Part shown: piece after piece, positions 32,923-42,129 of the stretch
Layout of the letters: each line of letters opens with the position of its first letter
How positions within the stretch are numbered: position 1 is the stretch's first letter
NCBI GenBank assembly: GCA_003512955.1
Contig: DOTG01000047.1
Coordinates: 1-64,000, forward strand
Length of the DNA stretch: 64,000 nt
Reading direction: 5' to 3'
Origin: Marinilabiliales bacterium
GTDB taxonomy: Bacteria > Bacteroidota > Bacteroidia > Bacteroidales > SZUA-534
Translations under genes and position numbers: made by a program
The notes under the pieces: generated by a model
Databases searched by the model: none
Told to the model about the DNA's origin: nothing
The model's input: the letters and a program-made list of their open reading frames with translations, nothing else

Positions 32923-35586
32923 TTATTGCCTAAACCTGTTGATATCGACAATAAAGGCATCGTAAAACCCGAGCTGAATCACATCGCTCAGTGCCTGACG
33001 GGCCGATGTTTTTCCCATAAATTCGCCCCAGATGTACCGGGTATATCCATCGGAACCCACAATTTTTTCAATATCTTTCAAACCCCTTGTTTTTACCTGA
33101 TCAGTAGGGTTCTTCAAGGCAAAAAGCTGAATGGTATATACATTTTTGTCGGTATCGGCCATCTTCGATTTGTAGAAGTTGGTACTTTTTTGCACCAACT
33201 GGTTATAATCGAGGTTGCTGATTACCCGCGCATCGGGGAAACCCGCATCAACCACTACGTTCATCAGGGTCAACGCGTCCGATTTTTGGTTGAACTTGCC
33301 AACGGTGTAAAGGTACCCACCTTCGGTCTGGAACATCCAGACATTGTTGATGGTTTCGCCTGACTTACTGAAATATCTTGGTTCCAATGGTTTATCGGTT
33401 TGCATCAGGAAGATGGTAAAGGTCAGTTGGTCTTTGTATTTCAGTTCGTCGGGCACATAAATACCTTCGATATTTACCTTATCGTTGTTGGAGTTCACAA
33501 TTTTAATATCAACCCGGCGGTTGAGTCTGCGGCCTTCGGGATTATCGCTGCCATCGGGGTTTTCGTTTATGGCAATAAAGTTGTCTTTTCCCATGGCTTT
33601 AGCCACAAAGCGGCTGTCGGTAATTCCTTTATCATTGATGTAATCGACCACAGCGCGTGCCCGTTGGAGCGACAAACCCCGGTTATATTCGTCGGTTCCG
33701 TGCGAATCGGTATTCCCGGCCACTTCAACATACAGCGAAGGATTTTTTTGCATCAGCAATGCCAATTTCTCAATCTCAATTTTCGATTCGCGATTTAGCT
33801 GGTTGCTGTTGTAATCGAAGAGGATGCTTTTAATGGTCACGTATTCACCGCTACTAACAGCTTTTGGTACCATTTGCAGGAAGGTGAGCACTTCGGCCGA
33901 TTGCTGATCGTTACTGATAAAAATCATTTTTTCGGCGGGTTCATAGCCTTCTCCAAATGCCTTCACTTTATAAGAACCATGTTTCAATTTGGTCCTGAAT
34001 TCCCCGGTGCTTATATTTGGGCTGAGTGCAGCAATCACCTCTCCATCATCTTTTGCTACGTGGATATAGAATGAAGCATCCAGGTCTTTGTTATCCTGGA
34101 GCGAGACACGGCCTTTCAGTTCGTATTCCGAAGGTACGACAATGGTTTTTACTTCGGGTTGGGTAACAACAGACTCTGTGACAGGTGTTTCGGTATTTGC
34201 TGCATTTGTGGTTCCGGTTCCTGAAGGCTTTTCCTGGGTTAATGTTTCATCGGGTACTGGAATATTTTCGGCCACCACCTCAATCACACGTTCTGTTTGC
34301 GGGTATTCAATTTCGAACACCTTTTTTTTACTTGCTCCCGCGGGATACCTGGCCATATAAGCGACAGTCCCGTCACCGGAAGGAACGTAGAAAATATCAT
34401 CGGCAGCTGTATTGATGGGGTATCCCAGGTTTTGCGGCTCCGACCAGCTTCCATTTTCATTCATCACTGACTTAAAAATATCATAACCTCCCATGCTGTT
34501 GTGGGCTTCGGAGGCAAAATACAGCGTTTGCCCATCTTCTGCCAAAAAAGGAGTTTCTTCTTCAAACTCGGTGTTGATAACATTGCCAAGGTTCTCAGGT
34601 ACACCCCATCGGCCTTTGCTGTCCATGAGGCATTTATAAATATCTTTTCCACCGATTCCTCCGGGACGGTCGCTTACAAAGTACAAAACGGTACCATCTT
34701 TTGTTAAACTGCCATGGGTTTCGTTGAATTTGGAACTGATTTGTTTGGGGAACCGTTGCATGGGAGCCCATCCCGAACCTTCTTTGGTGGAAAAATAAAG
34801 ATTCCCGTTTCCGTAATCATCGCCATACAAGATAAGCATATCACCTTTGTAGGACATGCTTGAGGTGGAAAAATAGCCGTCGGATGCCAGATCTTGCGAG
34901 ATATCTTTAGGCCGTTTCCATTCATGACCATCGGAGGTGGAATAATAAATAATTTCAAAAAAACCGTCGCCAGCCGAATTGTCTTTAATTTCCTGATAAG
35001 CCGTAAAAGCCATAGTTTTACCGTCGCCTGAAATTGCAGGAAAGTAATTTTCGCCCTCTTCTTTAAAAGGTATTTCGGTTTCGATAAAATGAATGGGACT
35101 GGCCATCATGTTTTTCGCGGTTTCGCACGATTTTATCTGGAGATTAACAAAATCGATGAGATACACATCGTTGACACCAATATATTCCTGAAACTGTTTG
35201 TAGGTCTGAATAGATTTATCGAATTGGCCTGTAATCCGGTAAGCTTTGGCTAAATAGAACAGGGCTTCCTGAGGAGCTTTATCTTCCTTATAGTTTCCCT
35301 CTTTGTAATTTGAGGTTATGTTTGTCACAGCTTTTTCAAGATAGGGAATGGCTTGAGTTTCCTGTCCAAGAGCGTTGAGGTAGCACATGCCGATACTGTT
35401 GTATATATTAGCGTTTTCCCAACCTTCACCTATTATCTCTAAATAAATAGGAAGAGCCAAATCGTACTCTTCGTAAAGAAAGTGCATTTCGGCATCTTTA
35501 TACAACTGCTTGATTTTCTTTTCATCCTGGGCCTGAGCCCCAAAAGCTATGAAAAAAACAAAAATAAATAAACTCCCTTTTAGCAT
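32923..35586 (-). CDS. TPR / PD40 propeller / OmpA envelope protein (PorE-like architecture)
   Basis: An 887-residue exported protein. A signal peptide (1-19) precedes TPRs (about 22-160), a PD40/WD40-like propeller (about 185-420) with repeated LYFxSxxxxGxGGxDIY blades, a Ser/Thr/Pro linker, a carboxypeptidase-regulatory-like domain (about 490-580), and an OmpA peptidoglycan-binding domain (about 605-715; ILFDYNSN, NTDSHG, NRRVDI). The last ~150 residues contain two stretches like SPOR repeats (YLYTVGKFNQKSDALTLMNVV). TPR-propeller-OmpA order matches PorE, an accessory part of the type IX system that anchors it to peptidoglycan, but T9SS membership is inference. A truncated paralogue lies directly upstream. 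Confidence 0.85.
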   Translation of the reverse strand: MLKGSLFIFVFFIAFGAQAQDEKKIKQLYKDAEMHFLYEEYDLALPIYLEIIGEGWENANIYNSIGMCYLNALGQETQAIPYLEKAVTNITSNYKEGNYKEDKAPQEALFYLAKAYRITGQFDKSIQTYKQFQEYIGVNDVYLIDFVNLQIKSCETAKNMMASPIHFIETEIPFKEEGENYFPAISGDGKTMAFTAYQEIKDNSAGDGFFEIIYYSTSDGHEWKRPKDISQDLASDGYFSTSSMSYKGDMLILYGDDYGNGNLYFSTKEGSGWAPMQRFPKQISSKFNETHGSLTKDGTVLYFVSDRPGGIGGKDIYKCLMDSKGRWGVPENLGNVINTEFEEETPFLAEDGQTLYFASEAHNSMGGYDIFKSVMNENGSWSEPQNLGYPINTAADDIFYVPSGDGTVAYMARYPAGASKKKVFEIEYPQTERVIEVVAENIPVPDETLTQEKPSGTGTTNAANTETPVTESVVTQPEVKTIVVPSEYELKGRVSLQDNKDLDASFYIHVAKDDGEVIAALSPNISTGEFRTKLKHGSYKVKAFGEGYEPAEKMIFISNDQQSAEVLTFLQMVPKAVSSGEYVTIKSILFDYNSNQLNRESKIEIEKLALLMQKNPSLYVEVAGNTDSHGTDEYNRGLSLQRARAVVDYINDKGITDSRFVAKAMGKDNFIAINENPDGSDNPEGRRLNRRVDIKIVNSNNDKVNIEGIYVPDELKYKDQLTFTIFLMQTDKPLEPRYFSKSGETINNVWMFQTEGGYLYTVGKFNQKSDALTLMNVVVDAGFPDARVISNLDYNQLVQKSTNFYKSKMADTDKNVYTIQLFALKNPTDQVKTRGLKDIEKIVGSDGYTRYIWGEFMGKTSARQALSDVIQLGFYDAFIVDINRFRQ

Positions 35587-35646
35587 GATGTTTCAATTTT
35601 GAGATTAGAATAAACCTATTGGCTCACCTATGGTATTTTTATAATA

Positions 35647-37692
35647 TTAGTTTTCGCTTCTTTTCTTTTTATACGTCCAGTATGCTCCCAAGCTCATCAG
35701 CACCCCACCAATAATGAGCCACCAAACGATATTTTCGTGGTCGCGGTGGGCATCCTCAGTTGCAACATCTCTGGGTAAACTTTCGTTTTTTGATATTTTA
35801 ATTTCATCAGCATCGTATTCGGGTTCTCCAGCTTGTGAGGATGCAATGTTGGTGTCTTCAGAGGTGTTCCCTTCAGCAGCAGGTTTGGCAAAGTTGGTTA
35901 ACTCGGCGGCTATCAATAGTTCCTGATGTGTTGATTTAAAAACCGTCCCCGATTCTATGTTTGAATTTGCCTCGGTTGCCCCGTTTGTTAAGGCCAATTC
36001 ATTGTTGTTGATATTTATCTTTGGTTCGTTGGCATCCTTATTTTGATTGGGAATCAAAGGGTTTTCCGAGGCTAAAGATGGCGAACCGTCTGTTAACGGT
36101 GTAATAATGTCGTTGAAGGCAACTACCTGTTTCGACTGGTCGTATGAATATTCCGGTACTGCAACTTTAATAGTAAATGGGGCAAAGTTAGAGGATTCAA
36201 ATAATGCACTAAATTGCTGCCCACGAGGCAAAATGAAAAGAAATTTTCCCGTTTCAGGATCAGGTGTATAAATACCAACCAGTTCATCGTCAAAATTATT
36301 CAAGGTAATAACAGGGTCCTTAAGGAGGACTCCTGTGCTGCTCCGAGCAATGCCTGCAATAACCGTTTGGTTCCGTACATGTGATTCGGATAGATCGATC
36401 CGGAAAATGTCGTAGCTGCCAATGCTGTTGTTGGCATACGAAGAATAATACGCACGGCGGCCATCCACCGATGGGACATAATAAACATCGTCATCGGGGG
36501 TATTGATGGGGTACCCGATATTTTGAGGTGTGCCCCATTTCTCGTTTTCATCAATATAACTGACAAAAATATCGAAACCGCCCATGGTATTGTGCCCTTG
36601 TGAGGCAAAAAACAGTGAGGTGCCGTCTGGGTGGAGGTATGGCCCTTCTTCGTCGTATTTGGTATTGATTTCGGGACCCAGATTCTGTGCTTTGCTCCAT
36701 TTGCCGTTGGGTAATTTCCGTACCCGGTAAATATCCAATCCACCGTATCCTCCTTTGCGGTCGGAGGTAAAATAAATTTCCTCCTGATTAAAAGACATGG
36801 AGGCGTGTGTTTCACGGTATTTGCTATTGATTACCTCGGGCAACATCTCTGGGATTTGCCATTCAGCGCCTTTTCGGGTGCTTACATAAATGTTTCCATC
36901 TCCATTGTCATCTTTGTAAATAAAAAGTTTGGTTCCGTCGAACGACAGGCCTATGGAAGCTTCGTGTCCTGTAGTATTTATATTTTCACTGATTTTTTGC
37001 GCCTTGGTATAATCTTTTCCATCGAAGCTGCACAAATAGATATCCTCAAAATACTGGCCGTCGTCGGTTCTCATGCCGCCCGTGTTCCATTCACGCTTTG
37101 AGGTAAACACAAGCAGGCTTTCATCACCTGAAATTACCGGGCTATGTTCAGTATAAATGCTGTTCACATTTCTACCTAAGTTGGACACGCGCATCTCAAC
37201 CGGTGATTTCATCAGCAGCCGTGCTGCCTGACAAGAAGTAAGTTCATGGTTGATGCTCTCTATAAAGGTTTGATCAGTAGTAACTGCTTGGTTTTTGAGT
37301 TGGAATAAAATGCGTTCGGCATCATCAATCCTGTAATTCACATGGTAGGCCCTACCTAAAAAGAAAAGGGTTTCAATGGGGGCTCCCTGTTCGTTAAAAT
37401 CGCCGGTTTTATAGTTTTCGTTCAAATTATTTGAGGCAAATTCCAGATATGGGATGGCCTTGGATTTGTCGGTAGCGGTGTTCAAATAACAAAAACCCAC
37501 TTTAAAGTTCAGGTTGGCGTTATTGGGCGATTCATTCAATAACTTTTGATAAATATCGAGTGCTTTGTAATAGTTGCCATCTTCTAAAAGATCCTCAGCC
37601 TGAATGTAAACTTCTGATGAAGTTTGCGATTGGGTCACATTCGCGAACAGTAGTAAGGCAAAGAGGGCGGTCAAAAAGTAATTTCTTGTCAT
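35647..37692 (-). CDS. TPR / PD40 propeller protein with C-terminal membrane anchor
   Basis: 681 residues: a signal peptide (1-22), TPRs (about 25-165), a PD40 propeller (about 175-430) with blades such as IYFTSDRKGGYGGLDIYRV, then a carboxypeptidase-regulatory-like segment and a low-complexity Asn/Glu/Ser stretch. In place of the OmpA domain of its neighbour there is a C-terminal transmembrane helix (about 652-672, VWWLIIGGVLMSLGAYW) followed by a basic KKKRSEN end. It is clearly a paralogue of the downstream protein over the first ~430 residues. Same strand, 60 bp apart. A membrane-anchored counterpart with the same ligand is a reasonable reading. Confidence 0.85.
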   Translation of the reverse strand: MTRNYFLTALFALLLFANVTQSQTSSEVYIQAEDLLEDGNYYKALDIYQKLLNESPNNANLNFKVGFCYLNTATDKSKAIPYLEFASNNLNENYKTGDFNEQGAPIETLFFLGRAYHVNYRIDDAERILFQLKNQAVTTDQTFIESINHELTSCQAARLLMKSPVEMRVSNLGRNVNSIYTEHSPVISGDESLLVFTSKREWNTGGMRTDDGQYFEDIYLCSFDGKDYTKAQKISENINTTGHEASIGLSFDGTKLFIYKDDNGDGNIYVSTRKGAEWQIPEMLPEVINSKYRETHASMSFNQEEIYFTSDRKGGYGGLDIYRVRKLPNGKWSKAQNLGPEINTKYDEEGPYLHPDGTSLFFASQGHNTMGGFDIFVSYIDENEKWGTPQNIGYPINTPDDDVYYVPSVDGRRAYYSSYANNSIGSYDIFRIDLSESHVRNQTVIAGIARSSTGVLLKDPVITLNNFDDELVGIYTPDPETGKFLFILPRGQQFSALFESSNFAPFTIKVAVPEYSYDQSKQVVAFNDIITPLTDGSPSLASENPLIPNQNKDANEPKININNNELALTNGATEANSNIESGTVFKSTHQELLIAAELTNFAKPAAEGNTSEDTNIASSQAGEPEYDADEIKISKNESLPRDVATEDAHRDHENIVWWLIIGGVLMSLGAYWTYKKKRSEN

Positions 37693-37995
37693 GTATGTTC
37701 CAATTAATCATTCTCTGAAATCAGGAGCAATTTAATAAATTACCATTCAACAAACAAAATATATATGTATCAATAGATTAATAATTTAGAAAATAGGAAC
37801 CTTTGCTTTTGTGTAAATTTATCTCAAAAGAAATCCGTTTAAGTGTATAATCCCAAATTAAGTCAGGTGTTTGCCTGAAGTTTTTTAAGGTGAATTGGGA
37901 ATTTCTTGATGATTCTCTTAAATCCGAACATGAGGATTGGAGAAGAAAATCGAGTGCACTCAATTCTTTTTGAACATGAATTAGGCTCTTATCTT
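37693..37995. other. Gap between the E2 gene and the TPR-PD40 gene
   Basis: AT-rich, with no recognisable gene. A 75-codon minus-strand frame (37778-38005) overlaps the E2 3' end and reads as non-conserved. It presumably holds the promoter of the TPR-PD40 gene; no clear TAnnTTTG was found. Confidence 0.4.
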
Positions 37996-39279
37996 TTAAA
38001 GCCAACTTGCTCCATGAAATGCTTCCAGATTATCGGCCACCTGTTTCAAAAACATTCCGCCAAGGGAGCCATCAACTACCCGGTGGTCGTACGACAGGGA
38101 TAAAACCATCAGATGCCGGATGCCGATAAAATCACCTTGGGGGGTTTCAATCACGGCTGGGCGTTTTTTTATAGCACCAATAGCTAAAATGGCAACTTCG
38201 GGCTGATTGATGATGGGTGTTCCCGAGAGGTTTCCGAAAGTCCCTACGTTGGTAATGGTAAAGGTGCTACCCTGGATTTCGGTGGGTTGGAGTTGTTTGT
38301 TCCGGGCCCGGTTGGCCAAATCATTTACTCTGGCAGCCAGGCCAGGAAGGCTTAATGTATCGGCCTGGTGGATGACGGGTACAATTAAATTTCCGTCGGG
38401 AAGGGCGGTGGCCATTCCAACGTTGATTTGCCTTTTAACAAGTATTTTTGTTCCATCAACAGAAATGTTGATCATAGGATATTTCCGGATGGCCTTTACT
38501 ACAGCATCTACAAAAATGGGTGTGTAGGTGAGCTTCTGCCCGTATTGTTCCTGAAATCTGTCTTTGTTAGTTTCGCGCCACTCCACCATTTTGGTCACAT
38601 CCACTTCATGAAATGAGGTAACATGGGGTGACGTCCGTTTTGAATTTACCATGTTCTCGGCAATGAGCTTCCGTAACCGGTTCATCTCAACAATTTCAAT
38701 GCTTTCGTTGGGCGTGGCAACTGTTTTTGTTGCGGTTGGTTGCGGTTGGCCTTTTTTTGAATCTAAATACTTCCACAAATCTTCTTTGGTAATTCTACCT
38801 TCGAGGCCTGTTCCCAAAATCAGTTCAAGTTCAGAAAGGTTAAGCCCCTCTTTGCTGGCAATGGCGCGCACCAACGGAGATAAAAACTTTCCATTGGTTA
38901 ATTTATGTGGAATGTTGGGCTGACCTGCTTCAATTTCGACGGTGGGGTTTAGAACTTTTTCCGGTTCTCCCTTTTTGGGTTCCACCTGGACTTTTAGTTC
39001 CAATGTATTTATTTTTTCAGTTGAAACATCTTCGGTTGCTGAAGTCGAAATGATGGCAATCTCCTGACCAACTTTTGCAATCTCACCTGCCGGAACCAGT
39101 ATCTTTGATAAAACACCGTCCGAGGGAGAAGGAATCTCAGAATCGACTTTGTCGGTGGCAATTTCGGCCAGGGAGTCGTCCTCATTGATGGTTGCGCCTT
39201 CCTGAACCAGCCATTGGGTAATGGTGGCCTCAAAAATACCCTCACCCATTGATGGCAATATAACTTTTAGTTGTCCCAT
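37996..39279 (-). CDS. 2-oxo acid dehydrogenase E2 (dihydrolipoamide acyltransferase)
   Basis: 427 residues in the standard E2 order: lipoyl domain (about 1-78) with lipoyl-Lys44 in EIATDKVDSE, a variable linker, an E1/E3-binding domain (about 132-168; FLSPLVRAIASKEG), then the catalytic domain with His/Asp in SYDHRVVDGSLGG near 395-407. It transfers an acyl group from lipoamide to CoA within a pyruvate or branched-chain keto acid dehydrogenase complex; the layout and single lipoyl domain favour the branched-chain type, not proven. E1 and E3 genes are not in the window. Confidence 0.9.
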   Translation of the reverse strand: MGQLKVILPSMGEGIFEATITQWLVQEGATINEDDSLAEIATDKVDSEIPSPSDGVLSKILVPAGEIAKVGQEIAIISTSATEDVSTEKINTLELKVQVEPKKGEPEKVLNPTVEIEAGQPNIPHKLTNGKFLSPLVRAIASKEGLNLSELELILGTGLEGRITKEDLWKYLDSKKGQPQPTATKTVATPNESIEIVEMNRLRKLIAENMVNSKRTSPHVTSFHEVDVTKMVEWRETNKDRFQEQYGQKLTYTPIFVDAVVKAIRKYPMINISVDGTKILVKRQINVGMATALPDGNLIVPVIHQADTLSLPGLAARVNDLANRARNKQLQPTEIQGSTFTITNVGTFGNLSGTPIINQPEVAILAIGAIKKRPAVIETPQGDFIGIRHLMVLSLSYDHRVVDGSLGGMFLKQVADNLEAFHGASWL

Positions 39280-39298
39280 TGTTAGTTTACATTTTTAT

Positions 39299-39322
39299 AA
39301 CCCCAGATTAAGGAATGGGGTT
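39299..39322 (-). terminator. Possible terminator after the GT2-fusion gene
   Basis: Arms AACCCCA/TGGGGTT around a 10-base loop, between the GT2-fusion stop and the E2 start. The following ATAAAAAT is a poor T-tail on the minus strand, so it may instead be a regulatory hairpin in the E2 leader. Confidence 0.35.
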
Positions 39323-39354
39323 TTAAATCCGTGGTTATAACAATAGACCCAAAG

Positions 39355-41316
39355 TTATGTTTTGCCGATGTACCGAAAGCCCTTTAATAAAACCCATATG
39401 TCGTTTGTTAAACGATAATCCTTGGCGTAAAGTAGATTCAGGTTTTCAATCTTTGTGGCATCTGAGTGTGCCCCAGAATGCACTAAGGCCCAGCTTAATA
39501 TTCCTTTCTTAATATGCGGAAGGTTCAAGGTGTTGACATCGGATCGGTAATAAAACCCAACCCAGCTTTTTATGCCAAATAACACCGAAAACAGGTTGCG
39601 GATCCATCGGCTCCGGTTTGTCACTAAAACCAGGTAAACGGGGAGAAGAACTAATAAAAACAGGGAGACGGCAATATCAAAAATCCGCTTTTTACGGAGG
39701 TTATGGGGTTTGGTCAGGTTGTTAAAATCAACGGTGTATAAATCGCCTGCCGTGTCGATGGAATTGCTGCCAATAATAGAAACACTTTCGGGAGGGGCAA
39801 TTTTGTAGGAAACCCCGGAGCCTTCCAACCGCAACATTTCCCGGATAATCTGTTGCGCGGGGATGTTTGAGGCACAAAATATCAATTCGTTGATGCGGTT
39901 TACTTGTACAATCTCGGGCAATTGGCTGATGTTCCCAATGTAATTGTCGTTGCTGGTTTGTTCGTTGGGGGCAATAAGTCCCAGATAATCGAACTGGGGA
40001 ACCGATTGTTTAATGATGGTCAACACCCGTTCTGCCTCCCGGGCTTCACCAACCAGTGCCATGCGGTTGCGCTGCCCCAAATCGAGCCGGAAATCGGTAA
40101 TCTTTCCAAAATGAAAAATGAATCGGATGCCAAGCATCGAGAGGAACCCCCAAAAAGTTCCCATGAGAATCATTGCCCGCGAAAAACGGAGGTTCTCAGG
40201 TAAAAGGGCATAAACAATCAGGATGATTCCGGTGCCGACCACCAGCCCACGTAAGAACTTGGAAACCTGAACAGGTTTATCGTATCCCCCCGACAAATAA
40301 ATAGCTAGCATCCATAAGAAGATATATGCAGGCACCGCGATGGTAAAATATTCGATAGGGAAATGGCCGCCTTCGGGGAATTTGATGTTTTCCCACTGAG
40401 GTGCAATCACTAAAAATCCGGCAAAGAGCACCAGGAAGTCGAGCAAAGGGAGTAAAATGGCTTTTACAACCCGGCTAAAGATTGCTAAAATGGCCCGGAA
40501 ATAAATGGCCAGATTGATGAAAAATGAAAACAGTTGGGCATTCTTGGTCGAAAAATGTTTGCGGGCAAAGATGATCATGGCATTGTAAAACACCTTCACA
40601 TAATTGATGCTCCCTTTTTTTGTGCTTTCTCCTTTATAATGGATGATTGTGGTTTCAGGGAAATAATAATTTTTATAACCACCTAAGATAATCCGGTATG
40701 AAAGGTCAATGTCCTCACCATACATGAAATAGTCTTCATCCAATAAACCAACCTTATCCAGGGTTTCTTTACGCATGAACATGAATGCGCCGGCCAGGAC
40801 TTCAATTTCATGAATTTCGTGGTTGCTCATATATCCCAAATGGTACCTTGCAAAAGTTTTTGAACGGGGAAACAAACGCGACAGACCAAATATTTTGTAA
40901 AACGCCACCATTGGAGTTGGCAATCCACGTTTGCTTTCAGGCAAAAACATGCCCTTGCCGTCAATCATTTTAACTCCCAGACCGCCTGCTTTTGGGTGGG
41001 TGTCCATAAAATCAATTACTTTGGTAAAAGTATCCTCTTCAACCACCGTATCGGGATTCAACAAAAGGACATATTGTCCTTTCGACAAACGGATGGCTTG
41101 GTTGTTTGCCTTGGAAAAACCCAGGTTCTCTTTGTTTTCAATTAAAATAGCTTGTGGAAACTTTTGCCGCACCATGGCGCAGGAACCATCCACAGAGTTG
41201 TTATCAACCACAAAAACCTCAGCCTCTATTTGATGGAGTGCCTTATAGACCGAGTGAAGGCATTGTTCTAAAAAATATTTGACATTGTAGTTGACAATAA
41301 CAACAGTTAACTTCAT
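39355..41316 (-). CDS. GT2 glycosyltransferase fused to a phosphoglycosyltransferase-like region
   Basis: 653 residues from the ATG at 41316, where MKLTVVIVNYN begins (an ATG 18 bases earlier adds six residues). A GT2 domain (about 1-255) has DNNSVDG at 38-44, NPDT at 87-90 and EDIDLSYR near 205. Then come four or more transmembrane helices (about 265-400) and a region like the CoA-binding/Rossmann part of WbaP/WcaJ-type polyprenyl-phosphate sugar transferases (MALVGEAREAERV). The final ~110 residues begin KKRIFDIAVSL, as in the catalytic domain, but lack the KFRTM and DE-PQ catalytic motifs. It likely works in O-antigen or capsule assembly at the inner membrane. Confidence 0.8.
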   Translation of the reverse strand: MKLTVVIVNYNVKYFLEQCLHSVYKALHQIEAEVFVVDNNSVDGSCAMVRQKFPQAILIENKENLGFSKANNQAIRLSKGQYVLLLNPDTVVEEDTFTKVIDFMDTHPKAGGLGVKMIDGKGMFLPESKRGLPTPMVAFYKIFGLSRLFPRSKTFARYHLGYMSNHEIHEIEVLAGAFMFMRKETLDKVGLLDEDYFMYGEDIDLSYRIILGGYKNYYFPETTIIHYKGESTKKGSINYVKVFYNAMIIFARKHFSTKNAQLFSFFINLAIYFRAILAIFSRVVKAILLPLLDFLVLFAGFLVIAPQWENIKFPEGGHFPIEYFTIAVPAYIFLWMLAIYLSGGYDKPVQVSKFLRGLVVGTGIILIVYALLPENLRFSRAMILMGTFWGFLSMLGIRFIFHFGKITDFRLDLGQRNRMALVGEAREAERVLTIIKQSVPQFDYLGLIAPNEQTSNDNYIGNISQLPEIVQVNRINELIFCASNIPAQQIIREMLRLEGSGVSYKIAPPESVSIIGSNSIDTAGDLYTVDFNNLTKPHNLRKKRIFDIAVSLFLLVLLPVYLVLVTNRSRWIRNLFSVLFGIKSWVGFYYRSDVNTLNLPHIKKGILSWALVHSGAHSDATKIENLNLLYAKDYRLTNDIWVLLKGFRYIGKT

Positions 41317-41471
41317 GATGGCATTATTTAGCAACGAAAATAAGCATTATCCTGAATTCCACAAATCATTGATAAAGTTGTTCTTTATTCTAATTACCCA
41401 GGGTTTTTGCTGATAAAAACGTACTTTCTGTAAACGTCTTCCTTGTTTCCGGATATTTGATGAATTCAGTT

Positions 41472-42119
41472 TTAAAAGGTGAAATTTCCCTTGCTTTTTA
41501 GTTGGTATTGAAATTTATGATCTTCTACCACAGGCTCAATAAGGCCAAGTGCAATGAGGTTGGCCAGCAGGGTTTCGGTTTTATTTTTTGATGTTTTGGC
41601 AATGCGGCTGGCTTTAATAAACGAAACCCTACCGTGATGCTCCAGATAAGCGAGCAACATCTGTTCGGCATCGGTATATTTCAGGTAAACACCTTCGGGT
41701 TGGTTCAGTTTTTCCCAAACTTGCAGCATTACATTGTTGGCAGCCATATTTTCATCCTTTACACGGATGTAAGCCGTCCATTGGTTATCTTTATCGGGTG
41801 CAAAATGTGGTTTTTGTTTGCTGGGTTCTACCACGCATTCCACCACTACCTTGCCATCGACAAGGTGGTTTTGTGCCGTAAATTGAACTTCTGGTTTGCA
41901 ATAAAGGTGGGCAGCAGTGCCAATCATGTAAACTTCTTCGTCGGAGCGCACCCCGGTAATGGCTCCGTTATCTTTTACCCCAACCAATAACCGGCCACCG
42001 TCGGTGTTGGCAAAAGCCACCAACGAACGGGCTATTTTTTTTGCATCACTGATTTCGAACTTAAAGTCGAGTTGCTGATGCTCACCCTGTTCAATCAATT
42101 TTTTAATATAATGGAGCAT
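41472..42119 (-). CDS. AlbA_2 (Schlafen-type) domain protein with winged helix
   Basis: 215 residues. The N-terminal half is an AlbA_2 domain (about 8-130), with QQLDFKFEI near 15 and the signature LVAFANTDGGRLLVGVKDNG near 33-52. The C-terminal ~70 residues form a predicted winged helix (YTDAEQMLLAYLEHHGRVSFIKASRIAKTS). AlbA_2 proteins bind nucleic acid or act as transcriptional regulators or defence parts; here it looks like a stand-alone regulator. It is 10 bp downstream of the DEAD-box helicase on the same strand, so a shared RNA role is possible. Confidence 0.82.
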   Translation of the reverse strand: MLHYIKKLIEQGEHQQLDFKFEISDAKKIARSLVAFANTDGGRLLVGVKDNGAITGVRSDEEVYMIGTAAHLYCKPEVQFTAQNHLVDGKVVVECVVEPSKQKPHFAPDKDNQWTAYIRVKDENMAANNVMLQVWEKLNQPEGVYLKYTDAEQMLLAYLEHHGRVSFIKASRIAKTSKNKTETLLANLIALGLIEPVVEDHKFQYQLKSKGNFTF

Positions 42120-42129
42120 GGGCAGGAGC

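Noticed and set aside
37778..38005. 75-codon minus-strand frame overlapping the E2 3' end
   Set aside because: Starts inside the E2 gene's final codons in another frame and shows no family.
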